From positions 1-57,646 of the forward strand of contig JAKVKZ010000014.1 in the NCBI GenBank assembly GCA_022484565.1: a DNA stretch of 57,646 nucleotides, in the 5' to 3' direction. The notes under the pieces are model-generated. The model did not search any database, was not told the origin of the DNA, and was given only the letters and a program-made list of their open reading frames with translations. The position numbers and the translations under genes are program-made. This DNA comes from Muribaculaceae bacterium (lineage in GTDB: Bacteria; Bacteroidota; Bacteroidia; Bacteroidales; Muribaculaceae). This document shows, piece by piece, positions 17,641 to 24,581 of this stretch; position 1 is the first letter of the stretch; each line of letters begins with the position of its first letter.

Positions 17641-18510
17641 ATGGCAAAGACATATCCGAATAATGCGGTGCTGCTGATGCATTGTCCCGACCAACCAGGG
17701 ATTATTGCAGTGATTACCGAATTCATCAATACAAATGGAGGAAATATCCTGTACCTTGACCAATATGTTGACAGGGTGAATGGCATATTCTATATGCGTG
17801 TTGAGTGGGATTTGGAGAACTTTTCGATTCCACGTGAGAAGATAAACGAATTTTTCAATACTCTATATGCCCAGCGGTTCGATATGGATTATAAGCTGAA
17901 ATTCACTGACAAACCTCAGAGAATGGCTTTGTTCGTGTCGCGGATGTCGCATTGCCTCTATGATATTCTCGCAAGATACATAGCAGGCGATTGGGACGTG
18001 GAAATTCCGCTGATTATCAGCAATCATGACGACCTTGCAAACGTGGGACGCCAGTTCAACATCCCGTTTGAGGTGATTCCAGTGAACAAGGTGAACAAAG
18101 TGGAGATGGAAGCAAAGGAATTTGAACTTCTCGACCGTTACAACATCGACTTCATAGTGCTTGCCCGCTACATGCAAGTGCTAAGCGAGGACTTCATCAG
18201 TCGCTATCCACATAAGATAATCAATATACACCACTCATTCCTGCCGGCATTTGTGGGAGCAAAGCCATATCATGCAGCATTTGAGCGTGGAGTGAAACTG
18301 ATAGGAGCCACCAGCCATTATGTGACTGCCGAACTTGACGCAGGCCCGATAATCGAACAGGACATCGTGAGAATTACCCACAAGGATTCAGTGGCCGATT
18401 TGATACACAAAGGGCGTGATTTGGAGAAGATTGTACTGTCGCGTGCAGTGGAGAAGCACATTCAGCGCAAGATTCTGACATATAAGAACAAGACAATCGT
18501 GTTCAGTTGA
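17641..18510 (+). CDS. purU: Formyltetrahydrofolate deformylase PurU
   Basis: Hydrolyses 10-formyl-tetrahydrofolate to formate and tetrahydrofolate, balancing one-carbon units for purine and histidine synthesis. The 289 residues contain an N-terminal ACT domain (about 8-85, starting VLLMHCPDQPGIIAVITEF) followed by a formyltransferase domain with NIHHSFLPAFVGAKPYHAA and AELDAGPIIEQD, which carry the catalytic Asn/His/Asp set. Length and order match PurU rather than PurN. It has its own promoter and lies 10 nt before hisH, so it is probably co-transcribed with the his genes, which fits the link between purine and histidine pathways. Confidence 0.95.
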   Translation: MAKTYPNNAVLLMHCPDQPGIIAVITEFINTNGGNILYLDQYVDRVNGIFYMRVEWDLENFSIPREKINEFFNTLYAQRFDMDYKLKFTDKPQRMALFVSRMSHCLYDILARYIAGDWDVEIPLIISNHDDLANVGRQFNIPFEVIPVNKVNKVEMEAKEFELLDRYNIDFIVLARYMQVLSEDFISRYPHKIINIHHSFLPAFVGAKPYHAAFERGVKLIGATSHYVTAELDAGPIIEQDIVRITHKDSVADLIHKGRDLEKIVLSRAVEKHIQRKILTYKNKTIVFS

Positions 18511-18520
18511 TTTTACGGAA

Positions 18521-19114
18521 TTGAAGACAGCAATAATAAAATATAATGCGGGAAATGTGTTCTCAGTGCTATGTGCATTGCGGCGCATCGGCGCTGACTC
18601 TGTGATTACCGACAATCCCGAAGAAATAGCGGCAGCCGACAAAGTCATTTTTCCCGGAGTGGGAGAGGCCTCAACGGCAATGCGCTATCTCACTGAACAC
18701 CGACTGGATGAACTAATCAAGGGGTTGAGGCAGCCTGTACTGGGAATCTGTATAGGTTTGCAACTGCTGTGCCGCTCATCGGAGGAAGGCAATACGAAAT
18801 GCATCGGGATTTTTGATGTCGACGTGAAAAGGTTCGACAACAAAGAAAAGCCTGAACTGAAAATTCCGCAGATGGGCTGGAACACAATCGAAGTAAAGCC
18901 GAATCGGCTGATAGAGCCAAAACTTGATGGCTCTTACGTGTATTTCGTCCACAGCTATTATGCGCCGTTGAGCAAATACACCATCGCTGTGACCGACTAT
19001 ATTCAGCCATACAGCGCGGCACTTCACCGCGACAATTTTTTCGCCACTCAGTTCCATCCTGAAAAGAGCGGAAGTGTAGGCGAGATAATCTTAAAGAAAT
19101 TCATGGAATTATGA
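18521..19114 (+). CDS. hisH: Imidazole glycerol phosphate synthase, glutaminase subunit HisH
   Basis: Class I glutamine amidotransferase that supplies ammonia to HisF in step five of histidine synthesis. The nucleophile Cys77 is in LGICIGLQLL, and the His179/Glu181 pair is in FFATQFHPEKSG, completing the triad. At 197 residues it has typical length. The start is a TTG codon; translation from it gives the normal N-terminus (KTAIIKYNAGNVFSV), and no ATG lies nearby. It follows purU by 10 nt and its stop overlaps the start of hisA by 4 nt, indicating translational coupling. Confidence 0.95.
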   Translation: MKTAIIKYNAGNVFSVLCALRRIGADSVITDNPEEIAAADKVIFPGVGEASTAMRYLTEHRLDELIKGLRQPVLGICIGLQLLCRSSEEGNTKCIGIFDVDVKRFDNKEKPELKIPQMGWNTIEVKPNRLIEPKLDGSYVYFVHSYYAPLSKYTIAVTDYIQPYSAALHRDNFFATQFHPEKSGSVGEIILKKFMEL

Positions 19115-19857
19115 TTGAGATAATACCTGCAATCGACATTATCGGCGGAAAATGCGTGCGGTTGTCGCAAGGCGACTACAACCAGAAGCGTGAATACAGC
19201 GCTTCGCCCGTTGACGTGGCCAAAGGCTATGCCGATGCCGGTTGCCGACGGCTGCATCTCGTTGACCTCGACGGGGCAAAATCGAAGCATATAGTGAATT
19301 GGCGTGTGCTTGAAGCGATTGCCACAGCCACCAATCTCATCATCGACTTTGGCGGAGGGCTGAAAAGTGATGACGACCTGCGCATAGCATTCGACAGTGG
19401 CGCAGCAAAAGTGACGGGAGGAAGCATTGCAGTGAAGAATCCCGAAATATTCCTGAAGTGGCTTGCAAAATATGGAGCTGAGAGGATAATTCTCGGTGCT
19501 GACGCCAAAGACGGGAAAATAGCCACTGACGGGTGGACCGAAAGCAGCGACAACGACATTTTGACTTTCATCGGCAAATATGTGGAGAGCGGAATCACAC
19601 AGGTGATAAGCACCGATATTAGCCGCGACGGAATGTTGACCGGGCCATCGGTGGAATTATATAAGAAAATACTCGAAAAGTTGCCTAAACTGCAACTCAT
19701 AGCCAGCGGAGGAGTTGGCGGAATGCAGGATGTGGATGCTTTGGAAGCTATAAATGTGCCCGCCGTAATAGTAGGTAAGGCAATATACGAGAACAAAATA
19801 ACGTTGAAAGATTTAGAGAACTATAACTACAAATCATCATGCTCGCAAAACGCATAA
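19111..19857 (+). CDS. hisA: Phosphoribosylformimino-5-aminoimidazole carboxamide ribotide isomerase HisA
   Basis: Isomerises ProFAR to PRFAR, step four of histidine synthesis, in a TIM-barrel fold. The 248 residues start with [19 protein letters not shown], with catalytic Asp9. The second catalytic Asp lies in [10 protein letters not shown], and the phosphate-binding glycine motifs IDFGGGLKS and LIASGGVGG are present. It overlaps hisH by 4 nt and hisF by 19 nt, so hisH-hisA-hisF form a tightly coupled block. The ordering H-A-F-IE is standard in bacterial his operons; the remaining his genes are not in the window. Confidence 0.96.
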   Translation: MIEIIPAIDIIGGKCVRLSQGDYNQKREYSASPVDVAKGYADAGCRRLHLVDLDGAKSKHIVNWRVLEAIATATNLIIDFGGGLKSDDDLRIAFDSGAAKVTGGSIAVKNPEIFLKWLAKYGAERIILGADAKDGKIATDGWTESSDNDILTFIGKYVESGITQVISTDISRDGMLTGPSVELYKKILEKLPKLQLIASGGVGGMQDVDALEAINVPAVIVGKAIYENKITLKDLENYNYKSSCSQNA

Positions 19858-20606
19858 TTCCTTGTCTTGACGTGAAAGACGGCACTACGGTGAAAGGCGT
19901 GAACTTCGTGAATCTGAAGTTTGCCGGCGACCCTGTGGAGCTTGGTAAGCGTTACAGCGATGAAGGAGCTGATGAGCTTGTATTTCTTGATATAACGGCT
20001 TCATTTGAAGGACGTAAGACTTTTGTGGATATGGTCCGCAGAGTCGCTGAAAATGTGAGCATACCATTTACTGTGGGAGGAGGAATTGGAAGCATTGAAG
20101 ATGTGGAGAAACTCCTTGAAGCAGGCGCCGACAAAGTTTCGGTTAACTCCTCTGCAATAAATAATCCGCAATTGATTGATGACATTGCGCGGCATTTCGG
20201 AAATCAGGTGTGTGTGGCAGCAATTGACGCACGAAATGTGGATGGAGATTGGTTGTGCTATGAGAAAGGCGGGAGAGTTCCCACAAGCCGACATCTTTTT
20301 GAATGGGCGCACGAAGCGCAGGAACGCGGAGCAGGTGAGGTGCTGTTCACCAGCATGGACCATGACGGAGTGAAGCACGGATTTGCCTGCGAAGCAATAG
20401 CGCAATTGCATGATTTGCTCGACATCCCGGTGATCGCTTCAGGCGGATGCGGCGCAAAGGAGCATTTTCTTGACGTCTTTAAGAGTGGACAGGCCGATGC
20501 TGCACTTGCTGCCAGCGTGTTCCACTTCGGAGAGATAGCGATTCCTGACTTGAAGGAATATTTGGCAGATAATGGAGTGACAGTAAGAAAAATAAAAGTA
20601 CAATAA
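19839..20606 (+). CDS. hisF: Imidazole glycerol phosphate synthase, cyclase subunit HisF
   Basis: TIM-barrel cyclase partner of HisH that makes imidazole glycerol phosphate and AICAR. The 255-residue sequence has the catalytic Asp11 in [10 protein letters not shown] and the second Asp in [14 protein letters not shown] (near residue 130), plus [13 protein letters not shown] and [13 protein letters not shown] as phosphate-binding loops. All are typical. Its start overlaps the end of hisA by 19 nt and it is followed by hisIE after 4 nt. AICAR release links this step to the purine and one-carbon metabolism served by purU upstream. Confidence 0.97.
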   Translation: MLAKRIIPCLDVKDGTTVKGVNFVNLKFAGDPVELGKRYSDEGADELVFLDITASFEGRKTFVDMVRRVAENVSIPFTVGGGIGSIEDVEKLLEAGADKVSVNSSAINNPQLIDDIARHFGNQVCVAAIDARNVDGDWLCYEKGGRVPTSRHLFEWAHEAQERGAGEVLFTSMDHDGVKHGFACEAIAQLHDLLDIPVIASGGCGAKEHFLDVFKSGQADAALAASVFHFGEIAIPDLKEYLADNGVTVRKIKVQ

Positions 20607-20610
20607 AGAT

Positions 20611-21234
20611 ATGGCATTAGATTTTGAAAAGATGGGCGGGCTGATACCCGCGATAATTCAGGACGTTCGCACAAAAAATGTGTTGATGCTCGGCTTCATG
20701 AACAAAGAGGCTTACGAAAAGACACTTGCGACGAAAAAAGTGACATTCTTCAGCCGCGACCGCAAATGCCTTTGGACAAAGGGCGAGACGAGTGGCAATT
20801 TCCTGAATGTGGTCGATATGAAGGATGATTGCGACCATGATACGCTGTTGATACAGGCAATTCCCGACGGCCCAGTTTGCCACACAGGAAACGCCACATG
20901 CTTCAGTGACAAAAATGAGTACGGAATTGAATTCCTTTCATTTTTGCAGGATTTCATTGACAAACGCCACGAAGAAATGCCGGAAGGCTCCTACACGACA
21001 TCACTTTTTGAGAGCGGCGTGAACCGCATGGCTCAGAAAGTCGGTGAAGAAGCTATTGAGACAGTAATCGAAGCTACAAACGGAACCGACGGAAGGCTGA
21101 TTTATGAGGCCTCTGACCTTCTATATCACCTGATTGTACTGCTCACTGCCAAAGGCCACCGCATTGAGGAATTGTCGAATGCGCTAAGCCGCAGGCACAA
21201 TAAGACCAAAGAACAATATGACAAAAATTGTTGA
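20611..21234 (+). CDS. hisI: Bifunctional PR-AMP cyclohydrolase / PR-ATP pyrophosphatase HisIE
   Basis: Fusion enzyme for steps two and three of histidine synthesis. The N-terminal HisI domain (about 1-105) shows VLMLGFMNKEAYEKTLATKK, the metal-binding DDCDHDTLL and CHTGNATCF motifs; the C-terminal HisE domain (about 110-207) shows GVNRMAQKVGEEAIETVIEA and YEASDLLYHLIVLL, typical of the MazG-like pyrophosphohydrolase helix bundle. At 207 residues it is the usual fused length. It starts 4 nt after hisF. Its 3' end overlaps the start of the FtsE-like gene by 17 nt, so that gene is read in the same transcript. Confidence 0.95.
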   Translation: MALDFEKMGGLIPAIIQDVRTKNVLMLGFMNKEAYEKTLATKKVTFFSRDRKCLWTKGETSGNFLNVVDMKDDCDHDTLLIQAIPDGPVCHTGNATCFSDKNEYGIEFLSFLQDFIDKRHEEMPEGSYTTSLFESGVNRMAQKVGEEAIETVIEATNGTDGRLIYEASDLLYHLIVLLTAKGHRIEELSNALSRRHNKTKEQYDKNC

Positions 21235-21904
21235 GTATAAAGGTGTGGAAATAGTCCGCAAGGACCTTGTGGTGCTTAAGGACGTTTCATTCCAACTTGA
21301 AGAAGGAGAATTTTCCTATCTCATCGGACGTGTGGGCAGCGGCAAAAGCAGTCTGCTTAAGTCGATGTATGCCGAGATACCGATATTGTCGGGCGACGCC
21401 ACAGTGCTCGACTACTATTTGCCCGGAATAAAGCGCAAATCAGTGCCGATGCTTCGCCGCCAGATAGGAATCGTGTTCCAGGATTTCCAGCTTCTCACTG
21501 ACCGCTCCGTTTACGACAATCTTAAATTTGTGCTTCAAGCCACAGGCTGGAGCAGCAAGATGGAGATTGACGAACGCATAGAGCAGACATTGAAGCAGGT
21601 AGGGATGGAAAACAAGTCGTACAAAATGCCGCATGAACTTTCAGGCGGTGAACAGCAGCGAATTGTGATAGCCCGCGCATTGCTCAACAAGCCTCGCCTG
21701 ATACTTGCCGACGAGCCTACTGGAAACCTCGACCCTGTAACCGGGCAGCAGATTGTGTCGCTCCTCCACAGCATATCGGAGGAAGGGACGGCAGTGATAA
21801 TGGCAACCCACAACATAACGCTTGTTAAAGAATACACGGCACGTGTGATGAAGTGTCAGGACAAGAAAATTGTGGAGTGCGACCCAAACTCTGAGACATT
21901 GTAG
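21218..21904 (+). CDS. ABC transporter ATP-binding protein, FtsE-like
   Basis: A 228-residue ABC ATPase with Walker A GRVGSGKS (37-44), Q-loop VFQDFQLL, signature LSGGEQQRI, Walker B LILADEPTGNLDP and switch His in MATHNI. Size and the LADEPTGNLD form place it in the FtsE/LolD/MacB group, and no permease is adjacent, which fits FtsE, whose FtsX partner is often encoded elsewhere in Bacteroidota. FtsEX regulates peptidoglycan hydrolases at the division site. It overlaps hisIE by 17 nt. LolD or another LolD-like ATPase is the alternative. Confidence 0.8.
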   Translation: MTKIVEYKGVEIVRKDLVVLKDVSFQLEEGEFSYLIGRVGSGKSSLLKSMYAEIPILSGDATVLDYYLPGIKRKSVPMLRRQIGIVFQDFQLLTDRSVYDNLKFVLQATGWSSKMEIDERIEQTLKQVGMENKSYKMPHELSGGEQQRIVIARALLNKPRLILADEPTGNLDPVTGQQIVSLLHSISEEGTAVIMATHNITLVKEYTARVMKCQDKKIVECDPNSETL

Positions 21905-21939
21905 TGCAAATGTGTCAGAGAAAATAAGTAAATTTGCAC
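21904..21939 (+). promoter_or_regulatory. lysC promoter with flanking inverted repeat
   Basis: TAAATTTG (21929-21936) is a -7 box 41 nt before the lysC ATG. An 8-bp inverted repeat, GTGCAAAT (21904-21911) and ATTTGCAC (21932-21939), brackets the -33 to -7 region, with its left arm touching the stop codon of the FtsE-like gene. It may be an operator. Confidence 0.45.
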
Positions 21940-21977
21940 AATTGAATCAAGAAAGAACAAATCGTAATATTGAAGCA

Positions 21978-23300
21978 ATGAAAGTCATGAAATTTGGAGG
22001 GACTTCGGTCGGCTCCGCAGAAAGAATCAAAAATGTTGCAGAACTTGTCACGAAGCGCGGCAAGAACATAATCGTATTGTCGGCAATGGCAGGAACAACA
22101 AATACGCTTGTGGAAATATCCGACTATCTCTACAAGAAGAATATTGATGGCGCGAAAGAAACCATCAATGCTCTTGAAAAGAAATATTACGAGACTATAA
22201 TGGAATTATTCGAGGATGAAGGCCAGCGCGAGGCTGCCCGTTCGGAAATAAAGGCATGCTTCAACTACGTCCGCTCGTTCACCAAGGATTTGTTCACGGT
22301 GTTCGAGGAGAAAGAAATTCTGGCGCAGGGAGAATTGATGTCAACAGCAATGATGAACATCTATCTGCGTTCCATAGGAGTAAAGTCGGTATTGCTGCCT
22401 GCACTCGATTATATGCGCACTGACAAGAACGGTGAGCCTGACGGACAATATATCCGTCAAAAACTTTCAGCGCTTCTCGACAAATATGCCGATGCCGATA
22501 TGTACATCACTCAAGGCTATATCTGCCGCAATGCTTACGGAGAAATCGACAACCTTCAGCGCGGAGGAAGCGACTACAGCGCATCGCTTGTGGGAGCTGC
22601 CATCAATGCCGAAGAAATTGAAATCTGGACCGACATCGACGGAATGCACAATAATGATCCGCGTTTTGTGGACGGCACTGATCCTGTGGATGAACTTCAC
22701 TTTGAGGAAGCAGCCGAATTGGCATATTTCGGTGCAAAGATTCTGCACCCCACATGCGTGCTTCCTGCAAAATTGAACAATATTCCCGTAAGGCTGCTCA
22801 ACACCATGTGCCCATCGGCAAAAGGAACTCTTATCCATAATGCCACAGGCGCACACAAAATCAAGGCAGTTGCCGCAAAGGACAATATCACCGCCATCAA
22901 AATAAAGTCGGGACGTATGCTTTTGGCATACGGTTTCCTGCGCAAGGTGTTTGAAATATTCGAGACGCATAAGACGCCTATCGACATGATTGCCACTTCG
23001 GAGGTGGGAGTGTCGGTGACAATCGACAGCGAGAAGAACCTCGACAATATCCTTGACGACCTTAAGAAATTCGGTACGGTTACCGTTGACCACGATATGG
23101 TGATAATTTGTGTGGTTGGTGACCTTGAATGGCAAAACCGCGGTTTTGAGGCTGCAGCGCTCGATGCATTGAAAGAATTGCCAGTCAGGATGATATCTTA
23201 TGGCGGCAGCAACTACAATATCTCATTCCTTGTGCGTAAATCGGACAAGGTAAAGGCTTTGAATCTGCTTAGCGACCGACTATTCAAAAATAAAAAATAG
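21978..23300 (+). CDS. lysC: Aspartate kinase (monofunctional)
   Basis: Phosphorylates aspartate, the first step toward lysine, diaminopimelate, threonine and methionine. The 440-residue protein begins MKVMKFGGTSVGSAERI, the canonical kinase start; this ATG at 21978 was preferred over the upstream TTG because it follows the promoter box and matches the family. GGSDYSAS and the aspartate-binding segment IWTDIDGMHNNDP are visible. The C-terminal third holds ACT domains (around MIATSEVGVSVTID and MISYGGSNYNISF), implying feedback control by an amino acid. No homoserine dehydrogenase domain is fused. It is followed by lysA after 21 nt. Confidence 0.93.
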   Translation: MKVMKFGGTSVGSAERIKNVAELVTKRGKNIIVLSAMAGTTNTLVEISDYLYKKNIDGAKETINALEKKYYETIMELFEDEGQREAARSEIKACFNYVRSFTKDLFTVFEEKEILAQGELMSTAMMNIYLRSIGVKSVLLPALDYMRTDKNGEPDGQYIRQKLSALLDKYADADMYITQGYICRNAYGEIDNLQRGGSDYSASLVGAAINAEEIEIWTDIDGMHNNDPRFVDGTDPVDELHFEEAAELAYFGAKILHPTCVLPAKLNNIPVRLLNTMCPSAKGTLIHNATGAHKIKAVAAKDNITAIKIKSGRMLLAYGFLRKVFEIFETHKTPIDMIATSEVGVSVTIDSEKNLDNILDDLKKFGTVTVDHDMVIICVVGDLEWQNRGFEAAALDALKELPVRMISYGGSNYNISFLVRKSDKVKALNLLSDRLFKNKK

Positions 23301-23321
23301 ATACACAATTTATATAGGTAA

Positions 23322-24470
23322 ATGGCTCAATTTCCTTTGCAACAATTTAAGGATGCGGAAACACCCTTCTATTATTATGACCTTCAACTTCTGGAGCAGA
23401 CTCTCAATGAAGTTAAGGCCCAAACTTACGGATTCCCGTTCCACGTGCATTATGCCGTTAAGGCAAATGCCAACCCGGGCATTCTGCGGGTAATTCATGA
23501 TGCCGGAATCGGCGTTGACTGTGTGAGCGGTGGCGAAATAAGCGCCTCGATTGATGCGGGTTTTGCTGGCAGTCAGATTGCTTTTGCAGGTGTCGGCAAG
23601 ACCGACAAGGAAATTAATCTTGCACTCGATGCCGATATTTTCTGCTTCAATGTGGAATCGCTGCCTGAACTGGAAGTGATAAACGACCTTGCTGCTAAAA
23701 AAGGCAAAGTGGCTAAGGTGGCTATCCGTGTGAATCCGAATATTGATGCACATACGCATAAATATATCACTACAGGCCTGAGCGAGAATAAGTTCGGAAT
23801 AAATCTTGAACTTCTTGATGGAGTGGTTGACGAGGCCATGAAATTGGAGCACATCAACCTTTGCGGGCTGCATTTCCACATCGGGTCGCAGATAATGACG
23901 ATGGAGCCGTTCCAGATGCTTTGCGGCAAAATCAATAAGCTCCAGAATCATTTTGAGAAAAAAGGCGTGAAATTCGATGTAATAAATGTTGGCGGCGGAC
24001 TTGGCATTGATTATGACAATCCTGATGCCAACCCGATAGCCTCATTCAAGGATTATTTCGACACATTCAAATTTTATCTTGAATTGCGTGAAGGTCAGCA
24101 GCTTCATTTTGAGCTTGGACGTTCCATTGTGGCTCAATGCGGTGCACTGATTACCCGTGTCACTTACGTGAAGAAAGGTTCGGTGAAGCAGTATGCCATT
24201 GTGGATGCCGGAATGACCGATTTGATACGTCCGGTACTGTATCAGGCACATCACAATGTGGAAAACATAACATCGGATTCAGAACAAATTGAAAAATATG
24301 ATGTGGTTGGACCGATTTGTGAGTCGAGCGACGTGTTTGCGACCGATGAACCGCTAAAGACCACAAGCCGTGGCGACTTGCTTGCATTGCGTTCGGCAGG
24401 AGCTTATGGAGAAATTATGGCATCGCACTATAATTGCCGTCCATTGCCAGGGTCGTTATTCTCGAAATAG
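23322..24470 (+). CDS. lysA: Diaminopimelate decarboxylase
   Basis: PLP enzyme that decarboxylates meso-diaminopimelate to lysine. The 382 residues have the alanine-racemase-like barrel with PLP Lys47 in HYAVKANANP, the specificity His in LHFHIGSQI, the glycine-rich phosphate loop INVGGGLGIDY, and the C-terminal active-site segment GPICESSDVFATD with its catalytic Cys. Start and length are typical, though shorter than many LysA proteins (about 400-420). It is the last gene of the lysC-lysA pair. The sequence following it holds the promoter and dyad of the first SusC gene rather than a clear T-rich terminator. Confidence 0.95.
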   Translation: MAQFPLQQFKDAETPFYYYDLQLLEQTLNEVKAQTYGFPFHVHYAVKANANPGILRVIHDAGIGVDCVSGGEISASIDAGFAGSQIAFAGVGKTDKEINLALDADIFCFNVESLPELEVINDLAAKKGKVAKVAIRVNPNIDAHTHKYITTGLSENKFGINLELLDGVVDEAMKLEHINLCGLHFHIGSQIMTMEPFQMLCGKINKLQNHFEKKGVKFDVINVGGGLGIDYDNPDANPIASFKDYFDTFKFYLELREGQQLHFELGRSIVAQCGALITRVTYVKKGSVKQYAIVDAGMTDLIRPVLYQAHHNVENITSDSEQIEKYDVVGPICESSDVFATDEPLKTTSRGDLLALRSAGAYGEIMASHYNCRPLPGSLFSK

Positions 24471-24500
24471 CTTAAGAAAACATTTATAACAAAATATATT

Positions 24501-24539
24501 AGCGAATATTTGCAATATTGCGGATATTCGCTAATTTTG
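24501..24539 (+). promoter_or_regulatory. Promoter of the first susC with a 32-bp dyad operator candidate
   Basis: TTTG (24509-24512), a 19-nt spacer and TAATTTTG (24532-24539) form a full consensus promoter. A near-perfect dyad occupies 24501-24532: outer arms AGCGAATAT and ATATTCGCT enclose a central GCAATATTGC palindrome with the same centre; only the TT/GG pairs at 24510-24511 and 24522-24523 break it. The dyad fills the -33 to -7 interval, a typical place for a repressor or activator dimer. Confidence 0.75.
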
Positions 24540-24581
24540 TGCATTATAGATAAATGAACTTAAAACCAAATACGCTAAATC

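Noticed and set aside
21905..21977. Lysine riboswitch or attenuator ahead of lysC
   Set aside because: The gap of about 70 nt is too short for the lysine riboswitch, and only an 8-bp inverted repeat is seen.
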